64,000 nucleotides of DNA from Kalaharituber pfeilii (Eukaryota > Ascomycota > Pezizomycetes > Pezizales > Pezizaceae). The notes beneath the pieces were generated by a model, which had not been told where the DNA came from, did no database searches, and saw only the letters and a program-made list of their open reading frames with translations. The position numbers and the translations under genes were made by a program. The stretch spans positions 558,001 to 622,000 of the forward strand of contig WHUZ01000017.1 of NCBI GenBank assembly GCA_015179045.1. The letters run 5' to 3'. Of the stretch, positions 46,337-55,870 are shown piece by piece. Positions within the stretch are counted from its first letter, which is position 1, and the number at the start of each line of letters is the position of its first letter.

Positions 46337-47300
46337 CATTTTCGCCGATTTCGTCCCGCGCAAACCGACTCGCCTTTTTGGAGCGGAGTGCGTGTGAAGT
46401 GAAACAGAGAAATCGTGGATGGGTGTAGTGGTTGATTGATATTGGAGAGGGAATGGCAACTTGGAGAAGATGACAAGTGGGTAATAGAGAGAACAAAAGA
46501 GAGTGAGGGAGAGAAAGTAAATATGTTGAGTAGAAAATCCGAACCTTGCACTTTGCATTGTATGCATGGGGGCTCTTGCTTGCCGGGGGGGGGATGGAGT
46601 ATATACATATGAATTGAATTCAATTGAATTGATACGAGTATATATGTGGTCTGATATTCGTATTATCGTATACTGGCAACACTTTAACCAAAAATAATTA
46701 GGCAGAGCGAGCTCGAAGTATTTACAAGCACATACACACAAATTGGATGACCAATGTACAGCAACACTCGAAACATGTTTGTGATTTTGTTGAGGTAGAA
46801 GGGCTTAACCTCTACATGCACATGCTAATTTGTTCATGTGAGTTGCCTGTGGATCAAGTAAGTATCACAATTACTGTGAAAAAAAAAAAAAAAAAAGTTC
46901 ACATGTGCATCCTTTCCATCCAAGAACGCACGATTGAGTTCGGGAATGCATATTGTGGATTCGATAATGATTATGAGCGAAAAGAGGGACGGTGGGGCGA
47001 TATGTATGGGAGTGGAGGTTTTGGGGGCGCTGAGTGAGGGAGGGAGAAATGGTGAAGATGCTTGCAGGCGTGGAATTTCACGTGGAATACTCCCATCTGG
47101 GGGGGGGGTCGAGATAAGCTTTTGGGCTTGAGTAGTGGGGGGTAGGAGGGTGTGAAGCTGGATCAACTCTTTGAAATTGCATATATTCCAGGATATTTAA
47201 AAAGTGCTGGCCTACTATAGTCTCGTGACCAGGCCTACTAGTAGCTTGCCGACACTCGGCCCGACTGGTCTTGTAACTAGCACACCACGGCCCGACGTCC
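46337..47300. other. Spacer, no supported gene
   Basis: No gene is recognised. A run of 18 A at 46880-46897 follows a short sequence flanked by similar words (GTTCATGTG, GTTCACATGTG), possibly another retroposed unit of unknown family. Palindromic GAATTGAATTCAATTGAATT lies near 46612. Confidence 0.4.
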
Positions 47301-47360
47301 TTTTGTTTTTTTTCCGGTCACACAACCCCACATACACGCTACCAGCCTATGATATGCCAG
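47301..47360 (-). mobile_element. Mini-SINE copy (degenerate)
   Basis: TTTTGTTTTTTTTCCGGTCA leads into the reverse complement of CATAGGCTGGTAGCGTGTAT and GTGGGGTTGTGTGACC. The stem AGGCT/AGCGT is weakened by one change. No target duplication was found. Confidence 0.65.
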
Positions 47361-47604
47361 GAAGGCTCTACCCATCCAATGCAAAATTGAGCATAACATG
47401 GTCTATCTTTTTGCATCGTTTGGTTCCAGAAATTACTCAATTATTTATTCACATCGGAGTATGAGCTGTAAGATTTCACGAAAATTCTCACTGCAGTACT
47501 GCATTCAATAGTAATCCATTCGCATAGATTTCGATGATGATAAAAGAACAGAAAAACGAGAAACCAACCCAATGCATATACCCAAGTTCCTCTCTACAAT
47601 TTTC

Positions 47605-47720
47605 GTCGAAACAAACCTCCGCCACAATTCACAAGCCTCCGCTGCAATCCACAAACTTCCAATGCCTCCGCCGTGTTCCAGAAACCTCCGCCACACTTAA
47701 CAAACCTCCGATCCGCTAGA
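47605..47720. repeat. Short degenerate minisatellite
   Basis: Units built around AACCTCCGCCACA, AGCCTCCGCTGCAATCCAC and AACCTCCGATCC recur at about 20-28 bp spacing, five to six times. No coding frame is convincing. Confidence 0.5.
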
Positions 47721-47859
47721 TCATCATTCCAACATGAGCAAGCTGTTGATAACCATTACTTGACTTACAGTTTACGGGCTCATTGGGCAATTTTGCTAGT
47801 GGGATTAGTTTACCAAGGAGTTGCTACGTGATTGAGATACGAAACCTATTATAAAATGC

Positions 47860-48330
47860 AGTGGTATGTATGCAGATTTCATTTCTCTTCATCGCGTTCG
47901 TTGCGTATGTAGTGTCCAAATGAACCCTCTCTGCGTAGACGGTACATATGCATGCAATAGTGTGTATCCTTAGTCAGCGAAGAGGAGCTAGGGTACTGTA
48001 GTCAACCAGACTAAGGGTACATACTGTCGGTGTCGTGCCAATCAGACTAGGGATAGCGCATATCTGGGGAAGAGGCTAGCGCATATCGTGACGTATCATA
48101 CTGTAATTGCAACCTAAAGGCAGAATGCATGTTCATAAGTGCCGAGTGCCCAACAATTGCAACACTTGCCGGCCTGAATCGGGGGAAGGCTTTACGATGG
48201 CTGGACGGAGGCAGTACCTACTGAGTTGCAATTATTGGTCCGGTGCAAACTGATAACTGATCCAGATCCCTGCACAGCGGTAGGTACACAGCATTATGAC
48301 TAACATACATGTATATTTATAAGCTACAGC
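47860..48330. repeat. Duplicated 5' flank of the DQGW/TWFEA genes
   Basis: Words such as AATGAACC(A/C)TCT and CTTTACGATG-CTGGA recur at 52390-52960, upstream of the second paralogue. Looser matches occur at 61000-61330. The flanks were duplicated together with the genes. Confidence 0.6.
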
Positions 48331-48438
48331 TTTCCAATGAATAACGAACTACTCCACCACACCATAAACAAAAGGCCCAAATACCAGATTTCGGCCTTTA
48401 AGCAAAGCTCATACTTCCGTCAACTCCGCCAAACTCCC

Positions 48439-49344
48439 ATGTCCTACCATTGGATCCCCTCTCGCCATGCCTCTACGCCTCCCGCGCCCGGCGCTTCATC
48501 CACGCCCGACCCCAAATTCTTCCCCACCACTCACCAAGTCTCACTCGCGTACCACCTCCTCACTGCATGGCTCCCGCTCCCTGTTGAGATTGCCCTCCTG
48601 ATCCTGGACTATGCCGACTACAATCCTGCACTGACCGCGTGCATGGCGAAGCAAACCAACATCTCTGCTAACCTCGCATTAACAGATGACTACAGTGCGG
48701 CCATGGCACTGCTGATGACGGACCCGATACCAAAAGAGGCCAAGGTGAAGTCTATAACATGGTGGATGAAGAGCAAGGATCAGGGGTGGTCAGGAGAGAC
48801 AGATCTGGGGGAGTATGCTGCTAGCTGGACGTGGTTTGAGGCGTGTATCCTACGACCTAGCAGTGCAACTACAAGTACTAGCCAGAGTGTTAAGTCTTCG
48901 GACAGATGGAGATATCTTACTACGCCCACTACCGGGGGACTTGAAAATCCAGCTTGTAGTAGTAATGGGGATGCAACATCACCCCCAAAACAAAATCTCG
49001 CTGAGCAACTACAGACTGAGAGTGTTGATCTTACAAATCCAGCAATCCAATTCCCAGAGGAAGGATGGGAAGAAGTCAAGGTCCGTGTTGGGGACATTGA
49101 TGTATCGAGGTGGGTGGTACAACGGAATGCCAGAGCAAACAGTGAAGAGAGGGAGCATGTTGTTGAGTGGCGAAAGGGGGCGAGGGAGAGACCGGGGTGG
49201 CCTGCGGATGGGAAGGGGTCTGGAGAGGGATTTGTGGAGGCGCTGAAGGAGGGAGATAGGGTGGTGTTAATTGGGAGGGCGATGTATCCAGCGTGGGTGA
49301 ATTATGTGCGGGGAGCGGAGGTCGAGGTGAGGCTTTACAGTTGA
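48439..49344 (+). CDS. DQGW/TWFEA family protein, paralogue 1
   Basis: This protein of 301 residues starts at MSYHWIPSRH. I chose ATG 48439 because the second paralogue aligns to it, although the frame is open from ATG 48337. Order of features: KFFPTTHQVSLAYHLL, then LPVEIALLILDYADYNP, which resembles a short F-box-like helix pair; TDPIPKEAKVKSITWWMKS; KDQGWSG and SWTWFEACILRP; a variable Ser/Thr linker; DVSRWVVQRNAR; and EGDRVVLIGRAMYPAWVNYV near the C-terminus. The DQGW-S...TWFEA and GD-V...A-(Y/F)P-WVN blocks occur in many fungal proteins of unknown function, often with F-box-like N-termini. No intron is needed and I see no break. Confidence 0.8.
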   Translation: MSYHWIPSRHASTPPAPGASSTPDPKFFPTTHQVSLAYHLLTAWLPLPVEIALLILDYADYNPALTACMAKQTNISANLALTDDYSAAMALLMTDPIPKEAKVKSITWWMKSKDQGWSGETDLGEYAASWTWFEACILRPSSATTSTSQSVKSSDRWRYLTTPTTGGLENPACSSNGDATSPPKQNLAEQLQTESVDLTNPAIQFPEEGWEEVKVRVGDIDVSRWVVQRNARANSEEREHVVEWRKGARERPGWPADGKGSGEGFVEALKEGDRVVLIGRAMYPAWVNYVRGAEVEVRLYS

Positions 49345-49543
49345 GGGGAGAGGGGCACAAATAGGAGAAAAGGAGGGAAGCCGACGGGGTAGAAGGCAGC
49401 GGGGAGGAATTAATGCAACAATATCATGAAAAAGTACCCAGCACCAGGCTCGTCACCCATGCTTCAGATTTTCACTTATCCGTTGTAATATTGAATGCAA
49501 AAATCAAAACTAGTTACCCTGGTTGTACCAGAATTTAATCATA

Positions 49544-51198
49544 TGGAACAGGAGTATTACAGTCCATCTTTTCCGTTTCGTCCAGCTACAGGTCAGTTCA
49601 GAAAGGCGGCAACTCTACCTCTACTTGAACCCATCGCACCGTCCCAACGCACCGTCCCACCCGCCCACTACTTCCCCGACAACCCTTCGCGGGCCCCCGA
49701 CGACGCCTTCAGCAGCCGCTCCATTAGCCGCAACAGCACCTCCTAATTGCAACCCCACTCCAGCAGTCGCTCGAGCAGCCACTTCGGCGGCCCAGTCAGC
49801 AGCTTCTCCGCCCCCTCCGTCCCACCACCCTGTCCCATCACCCGTCCAACCGCCCACCCTCCTCTGTCCCTTGTTGGTTTCCAAAGAGGGAGCGACACTG
49901 CAAAAGTGGAATGACTGCGCTACTTGAACAGCTAGAAACCTGCTCAACACAACCTGACCACGAACCGCCGAGGTATATATATAAAAATAAACCGAAAAGA
50001 GAATCAAGAAAAGAATAAGCTTTATAGGTTACCGCTACCAAAGCTGAAGTAGGGGTGGTAAATGCCTATAAAGCAGACCACAGCAAAATCGCCTGGGGTG
50101 AGCCTAAGCAAGGTGGTGAGGAAAAAAGGAAAGCGAAAAAATGGGCGGGTAGCAGAAAGCCTATAGATGGTTGCATTAGCACTCGGATCAGGGGACGGCG
50201 ATTGCAAATAATCTATGCCGAGCCACATGCCCACGACTTGCAACCAGTGCCACCGCTTGCAAACAGACTATCCAATAAGCGATGATTAATTAAGGACTAG
50301 CAGATCCGATGCAGTTACTTTCTAGAAACGGTAAACATCTTTTATTTTGTATCCTCTGATATGTCCTTTCTCACTTTCAAATTGCCTTCGTCAGGTCCCG
50401 CCCTGATAACACACCTTTCTTGCCACATTGCTGTTCTAACTGATATACCAATGGGTACAATTGGCAAGAAGCTCCACGTACCTGCAGGTTTAAACCCCCA
50501 TATATCTGCAAGCCCTATGCACCCACAGAACGTTGACACAAAGCCACCAGCAAGAGTGCCCCCAGGATGTTTTATTTTTGCGAGGTAACACAGCCCCTTG
50601 CGAATTCGCCCAAGCTCAGACAAGCAATCCTCCGCCGACCATATCATAGACTGGTCCTGCCTACGGCCTCCGTATACCCACCAATTCATCACAAGCAAGA
50701 TGCCATTGGTATAAAACTTGGAAAGGGGGGGGAAGGTATACTGCCAGGCAAAGCTGAAAAAAACTATACAAGAAAAGCACATGGCAGTAGCCGATCTACC
50801 AAGGACCAATTTGTGTTATCGGAGCAGCTGTTGATGGGGCTGTCAGAGAGTTGGTTTGGGGGTGCAGTTGAGACGTAGATGGGACTGAGAGGTGGTGAGA
50901 CGGAAGATGCTGCTGTGGCTGCTGGAGGGGGAGTGAGATACTGCAGCAGCTACTGGATGCGGGGTGCAACCCAGAGGTGGTGCAGTGGTGGGGTGATGGG
51001 TGGAGTGAATGGGCTTAAGATGCCCATATTTTTTCCACTTGCGTACACACACGAGTGACCTATGCCTTGGTCAAAGTGGAATGCTGTTGTCTCCAGTAAC
51101 AATAAGCGCCATGGAGATATATAGAATTGAGGGCCCCTGTTCAATTCCGAGCTGGGGAAGAGGGTTGTACCGCATCTTTTAATGTAATTCTCCGGTTC
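49544..51198. mobile_element. tRNA-like foldback element, copy 2 (asymmetric)
   Basis: The ends GGAACAGGAGTATTACAGTC and, inverted, GAACCGGAGAATTACATTAA correspond to the ends of the element at 55871-57025. The right arm contains a tRNA-like stretch (CTGTTCAATTCCGAG near 51140 as B-box-like, CCTTGGTCAAAGTGGAATG near 51064 as A-box-like). The left arm lacks most of it. C-rich interiors with repeated CAGC occur in both arms. The centre (49918-50840) holds other sequence, including the repeat shared with 30.3 kb. Confidence 0.6.
50342..50782 (-). CDS. Hypothetical ORF inside the foldback element
   Basis: A minus-strand frame from ATG 50782 encodes 146 residues beginning MCFSCIVFFSFAWQYTFPPL. 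It has a hydrophobic N-terminus and a Gly-rich middle (HPGGTLAGGFVSTFCGCIGL). I recognise no family. It lies between the arms of the foldback element, so it may be captured host DNA, element cargo or chance. Confidence 0.3.
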   Translation of the reverse strand: MCFSCIVFFSFAWQYTFPPLSKFYTNGILLVMNWWVYGGRRQDQSMIWSAEDCLSELGRIRKGLCYLAKIKHPGGTLAGGFVSTFCGCIGLADIWGFKPAGTWSFLPIVPIGISVRTAMWQERCVIRAGPDEGNLKVRKDISEDTK

Positions 51199-51491
51199 AG
51201 GCGATGATATCTTGGGAATTGGAACTGGAGAACTCGTTTTTCATTTTTACAAAATATAATTTTGTTCTTTTAAAAAAATAGTACGACGGCCTGGCTGATG
51301 CGTAATTGGTCGCTCGGAGGCATGTATCTCTGTGCTATGCAATCTCCCATCCTTCTCCCCCGCTAATTCCATTGGTACGCGGTGACATTTACCCGTACCT
51401 GCATCGCTGCCGCTGGATTCACTATTACCCTCAACTACCTTATGCACCGAATTCAACTCACGCTACAAATTAGCATCGTTGTTATATTGTA
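51199..51491. other. Spacer next to mini-MITE
   Basis: No gene is recognised. Confidence 0.35.
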
Positions 51492-51578
51492 TACTAGCCA
51501 GTAAAATATGTATTCGGACAGGGGTACTACTAATGCACATTATGCGCTATGTCCGAATACATATTTTAGTAGCTAGTA
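51492..51578. mobile_element. 87-bp palindromic mariner-like mini-MITE, second copy
   Basis: TACTAGCCAGTAAAATATGT and CGGACAGGGG pair with CCGAATACATATTTTAGTAG; the centre is CACATTATGCGCTATG. It is almost identical to 17459-17544. Confidence 0.85.
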
Positions 51579-52380
51579 TTTAGAGCTCAACCAGTGGTGA
51601 CTAAATCATGACTAACAAAACATTTTCATGTGGAGGGAAAACACGGCGGGAGCTGTGCTCATGTGCGCCGGGCGGAGGTCGAGGTGGGGGGAGGAAGACA
51701 AGAGGGAGAAGGAAAAGGAAGGAAGGGGGGGTTGAGGCAGGAAATTTCGACACTTAGACGTGGAGGAATAGACGATCAGGCATTCTGGAAATTGTACCAA
51801 AGTATGCCCGCTCAAGTTCAGGAAGATATTGATGAAATTTTCATTTTATCATTTTATATCCTTGCGCACAAAGGGAGCGTTCAATTTGTTCTTGGGATTT
51901 GCATGCGCAAAGCTAGCTGTTTGTAACGCTTTGATTCTCGTGTCGATGATCTGTTTTGGGGTGCCCGTAGGCTCTGATTATTGAAGATCTTATACTTTTT
52001 TCAGAAGCAGCAGGTCTCACTCCGTCCATGAAAACACGCTAGATTGTGCTGACTTTGAATGAGTATGTGGGAGCTGTCGAGACCTGCGTTTGGTATCGAT
52101 TTTGGTTGGATGCACTAGGTGGATGGGTTTCTGGAGTACTTTACCCATGCTCCTCCGTGCAGTAACAGTCTATTGCCTATCCTTTTGTACGAGTACATGG
52201 GCGTTTGGATGATCCTACGGCTGGTCTACCGATTACCCAACTACTTCACATAAGCAGTGATTGCCAACCATTTCGCAGAAGCGCCTTAGCCATGTCATTC
52301 AGTGATCAAATTGCTAGTGGAATTAATTACTGTTCTTAGTGCAGGATTAGACTGCAGTAAGCTATGCACATTTCTGTTCT
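51579..52380. other. Spacer, no supported gene
   Basis: Only short frames are present. A 98-residue plus-strand frame (51630-51926) is rich in Gly/Arg in its first half because of purine-rich DNA, and it is not called. Confidence 0.35.
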
Positions 52381-52581
52381 CTGGTCACTGCATATCGTCA
52401 CAATGAACCATCTTTGCATAAATTCTACGCAGTGTAGTGTTAGTCAACAAGCAAGCGGGGCAGGGAACATACAGAATCTCAGGCGCTTTGACATAAATTT
52501 AATTACAAGCTTAAGGCAGAAATGCATGTGAGAGCTGGACAAATTGCAGAACTGTACTCAGTAAACTCAGTACTCTACTTG

Positions 52582-52990
52582 TGGGCTGAATGCAGAAGAA
52601 GCTTTACGATGACTGGAGGCGAGTGGCTTGGCAGCTATGGATGGACATGACGCCATTGTGCGATTGGAAGGAAGCAATATCATACAGAGCGGAGAGATTG
52701 GCTCCGTGCAATTGCAAGCTGATACCTGATTCAGATCCCCGCACTGCTGCAGCTGCAGAGCCGCATGCCTAACATAGATATCATAGGTGCGGCAGAGACG
52801 CATGTGAAAGCCGGAACAGAACCTTTAAGATGACTGGATGCCATTGACGTGGCAGCTATGGATGGAAATGATGCCACTATGCGACTGGACGGAGGCAGTA
52901 TGATACGAAGCTGAGACATTGGTTCGGTGTAATAGCAAACTGGTAGCGGATTCAGCCATGACAAACATAGGTATCATGTAGGTGCAGCTT
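52582..52990. repeat. Tandem duplication (about 205 bp) upstream of paralogue 2
   Basis: Two units are visible: 52582-52800 and 52801-52990. Each contains GATGACTGGA, GGCAGCTATGGATGGA(C/A)ATG, CGA(T/C)TGGA and a GATTCAG-type end. Part of the same unit lies at 48180-48280 upstream of paralogue 1. It may carry promoter elements, but nothing specific is recognised. Confidence 0.7.
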
Positions 52991-53356
52991 ACTTAGAAGG
53001 ACGTACGAGATCATTAATTCCACCAGCACAAAACCCAAGCGCCGATACGGACTGTTGAAACAGATCGTTGCCCCCGGCCTTTGGGTACTTCTATAGCGCT
53101 ATCGCGTGCCCGTGCCGGTTGCTTCTCAAGCTTGTATACTAGTATTATTTCGTGTTACACTACTTCCTTGTATGCCTACATTCATATATAAGTGCCTATC
53201 TCTCGCAACTTGACTAGATATTTCAATAATGACGAGTCCCCCATCAAGTATTCTCTTATTGCTTCGCTGAATGCGCACACGGTATACACATTCTCTCACA
53301 GACTTCAACTTTGAACAAAGCCCATACTTCCATCAATCCCAACCCCATACCCCACC

Positions 53357-54538
53357 ATGGCCGACTGGGATTACGACGATGATGACGTCTGGGTCTGCCG
53401 CCGTAACCCTACTCCACCGCCCAAACCCGGTGCCTCGTCCACACCCGTCCCCAAAATTTTCCCTACTGATCAAGAAGCCTCGCTTGTGCATGACCTCCTT
53501 ACCACATCCTTGCAGCTCCCTGTTGAGATTGCCCTCATGATCCTGGATTACGCTGACTACATGCCCACACTGACTGCGCGCATGGCGATTCAAACAAACG
53601 TCTCCACTGACAATGCAAAGGCATATGGCTGGAACGCAGCCATGGCACTGCTGGTGACGGATCCGATACCAAAGGGGGCCAAAGTGAAGTCTGTAACGTG
53701 GTGGACGAAGAGCAACGATCAAGGGTGGTCAACAGATAGAGATCTGGGAGAATACTCTGCTAGCTGGACGTGGTTTGAGGCATGTATCTTACGACCTCGC
53801 AGTGCAGCTATAAGTACTACAGCTACAAGCACCACATCTACAAGCGCTGCAGCTACAAGTACTACCGCTACAAGAGATAGCCGAAAATCTAAGTCTTCGA
53901 ACAGACTGAAAGCTTTTCTTAAGTCAGCTGTCCGGAAAATTACACATCCGGCTACTAGTGCACGCGGTAGTGGGGATGCAAGTGGTAGTGGCTATGCAAG
54001 TGGTAGTGGGTATGCAAGTGGTAGTGGGTATGCAAGTGGTAGCGGGGATGCAGGTGGTAGCGGATATGCAAATGGTAGCGGGTATGCAAGTGGTAGCGGG
54101 GATGCAGGTGGTAGTGGGTATGCAAGTGATAGTGGGGATGCAGGTGGAGCCCCAAAATTAAGACTAGCGGAGCAGCTACAGATTGGGAGCGTGAATCTCA
54201 TGAATCATGCAACCCATTTCCCAGAGAAAGGATGGGAAGAAATCAAGACCCGAGTCGGAGACGTTGATGTATCGAGGTGGGTGGTGCAACGGAACGCCAG
54301 GGCGAAAAATGAACCGAGGGAGCATGTTGTTGAGTGGCGAAAGGGTGGAGGGCAGGCACGTGCGCTCACGGAGGGGTTGGAGTGGGGTGAGGATGGAAAG
54401 GGGTTTGGAAAGGGGTTTGTGGAGGCGTTGAGGGAGGGAGATAGGGTAGTATTGGTTGGGAGGTCGATGAATCCGGGGTGGGTGAATTATGTGTTGGGAG
54501 CGGAGGCAGAGGTGAGGCTTGAGGTTGCGGGGGGTTAG
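53357..54538 (+). CDS. DQGW/TWFEA family protein, paralogue 2, with in-frame minisatellite
   Basis: This is a 393-residue frame from ATG 53357 in good context (CCACCATGG). It has the same architecture as paralogue 1: KIFPTDQEASLVHDLLTTSL, LPVEIALMILDYADYMPTL, DPIPKGAKVKSVTWWTKSND, QGWS, SWTWFEACILRP, a long linker, WVVQRNARAKNEPREHVVEW and GDRVVLVGRSMNPGWVNYVL. The linker differs most. It has a Thr/Ser/Ala-rich part built of 12-bp DNA repeats near 53810-53875 and ten GSGYAS-like hexapeptides. No intron is needed and no break is seen. Confidence 0.82.
   Translation: MADWDYDDDDVWVCRRNPTPPPKPGASSTPVPKIFPTDQEASLVHDLLTTSLQLPVEIALMILDYADYMPTLTARMAIQTNVSTDNAKAYGWNAAMALLVTDPIPKGAKVKSVTWWTKSNDQGWSTDRDLGEYSASWTWFEACILRPRSAAISTTATSTTSTSAAATSTTATRDSRKSKSSNRLKAFLKSAVRKITHPATSARGSGDASGSGYASGSGYASGSGYASGSGDAGGSGYANGSGYASGSGDAGGSGYASDSGDAGGAPKLRLAEQLQIGSVNLMNHATHFPEKGWEEIKTRVGDVDVSRWVVQRNARAKNEPREHVVEWRKGGGQARALTEGLEWGEDGKGFGKGFVEALREGDRVVLVGRSMNPGWVNYVLGAEAEVRLEVAGG
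53966..54146 (+). repeat. 18-bp coding minisatellite, ten units
   Basis: Units of the type GGTAGTGGGTATGCAAGT encode GSGYAS, with variants GSGDAS, GSGDAG and GSGYAN. The array keeps the frame, so gain or loss of units would change linker length without inactivating the gene. The other two paralogues lack it. Confidence 0.92.
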
Positions 54539-55200
54539 GGGGCTAGCGGGGGGCAATTTGGAGGGGGTCGGAAGGTAGGAGGGTAGGGGAGGAGTGTTGA
54601 TTTATTGACCATGCCAGGGATTAATGAAAGTGCACATCTGGATGCAAAATCATGGATCTCCATGAAGTGCCTCCAGTGATGGATTCTAAAGGTACAGGAG
54701 TGCTTCTCAGTCCTATTTCCGGCTAGCTATGGCATTGCGAGAGCAATTGCAACGTTGTTTGTGATGAAATACATGCATTCTTAACTATATAAGGTATTTG
54801 ACAAGCAGAAAATATCTACAATCCAAATTGGATACATAGGGCCTCACTTTGTGCGTCGTTACGACATCTGATTGACCCAATTAAAGCTTATATCAATGTG
54901 TTTCGTCGTTTTTATACGTTGGGAGCTACTGATGATATCTCATTGTGCTGTTGTTTACCTACTATTGTTGTTTTTGCTTTTTATTGTCCATTATTTTTTG
55001 ATTGAAGGGTTTTTATTTTTGTATGTGCTTGTGCGTGCATTTGCTTTTGTCTTATTTGTCCTCTTTCTCTATCTTAAGCTTGCTATTCCTCTGGTTATTG
55101 ATAGGTGATTTATCTTTGTTTTATCTTTACTTTTATTTTCTCTCTTTTTCATGCTAGTATTGCTTTATTATTATACTTTAGTCTATATGGATGCGGGGGC
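54539..55200. other. 3' flank of paralogue 2, no supported gene
   Basis: The stretch 54800-54920 resembles 60835-60950 (TTACGACATCTGATTGACCC against TTACAACGTCTGGTTGATCT). It is a low-copy repeat around these genes. No coding region is recognised. Confidence 0.5.
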
Positions 55201-55203
55201 TGT

Positions 55204-55371
55204 CCCAAGGACCTTCTTTTATTTTTTTTATTTTTTATTTTATTTTTATTTTATTTTTATTTTATTTTTATTTTATTTTATTTTTTTTCATTTTATTTTA
55301 TTTTATTTTTATTTTTATTTTATTTTTTTTAATTTTTCTTTTTTTTTAATTTTATTTTATTTTATTTTTTT
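55204..55371. repeat. (TTTTA)n-rich microsatellite
   Basis: An irregular run of TTTTA and TTTA units covers about 170 bp. Translation of it gives only Phe/Tyr/Leu-rich artefacts. Confidence 0.9.
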
Positions 55372-55870
55372 GCGTACTCACTTACCCTCATCAAATTTCC
55401 TATTACACCATATAACCAGAATATCCATTTATGTATAGTTAGCCTGAAGTATCTCAATTCCCGCTCCTCCGCAAATCGAACCTGAAATTGCATCCAGGAT
55501 AGGTTCGAGAGCCAAGTGGACAGGTCACATGACTGGTTAGCCAATATCTAGTCAGTGTCAGTTTAGGATATACCACTTATAATGGGAGTTGAATTCCGCT
55601 GCAGGATGCAGTTTGAGGGTAAAATAGACAGTGTATGAGCAGCCCAGCAGCAGCGATGCAGGTAACGCTAACTTACTGTGTACAGGTTGAATTCAGTGAT
55701 GGGAAGAGGCTGTGGAGGGCAAATTATATTGATTACACATTGCACGAGTTGATATCATCGCGGACAGGTTGAAAGTCGGGAGGGATAGCAACCAGACCAG
55801 GCGCCTTGAACCAATGAATGTGACACTGCCGCAGGGCGCTGAGCAGCCAGTTACCCACAAGCCATCGTAT
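55372..55870. other. Spacer, no supported gene
   Basis: Nothing recognisable. Confidence 0.35.

Noticed and set aside
46850..46910. Short poly(A)-tailed unit as a mini-SINE
   Set aside because: The sequence before the A run does not match the core, and the flanking similarity is imperfect.
53955..54201. Antisense His/Tyr-rich and Pro/Leu-rich frames over the 18-bp repeat
   Set aside because: They are shadows of the in-frame minisatellite in the plus-strand gene.
54872..55438. Hydrophobic plus-strand frames of 75-95 residues
   Set aside because: Their Phe/Tyr/Leu content follows from the (TTTTA)n and T-rich DNA.
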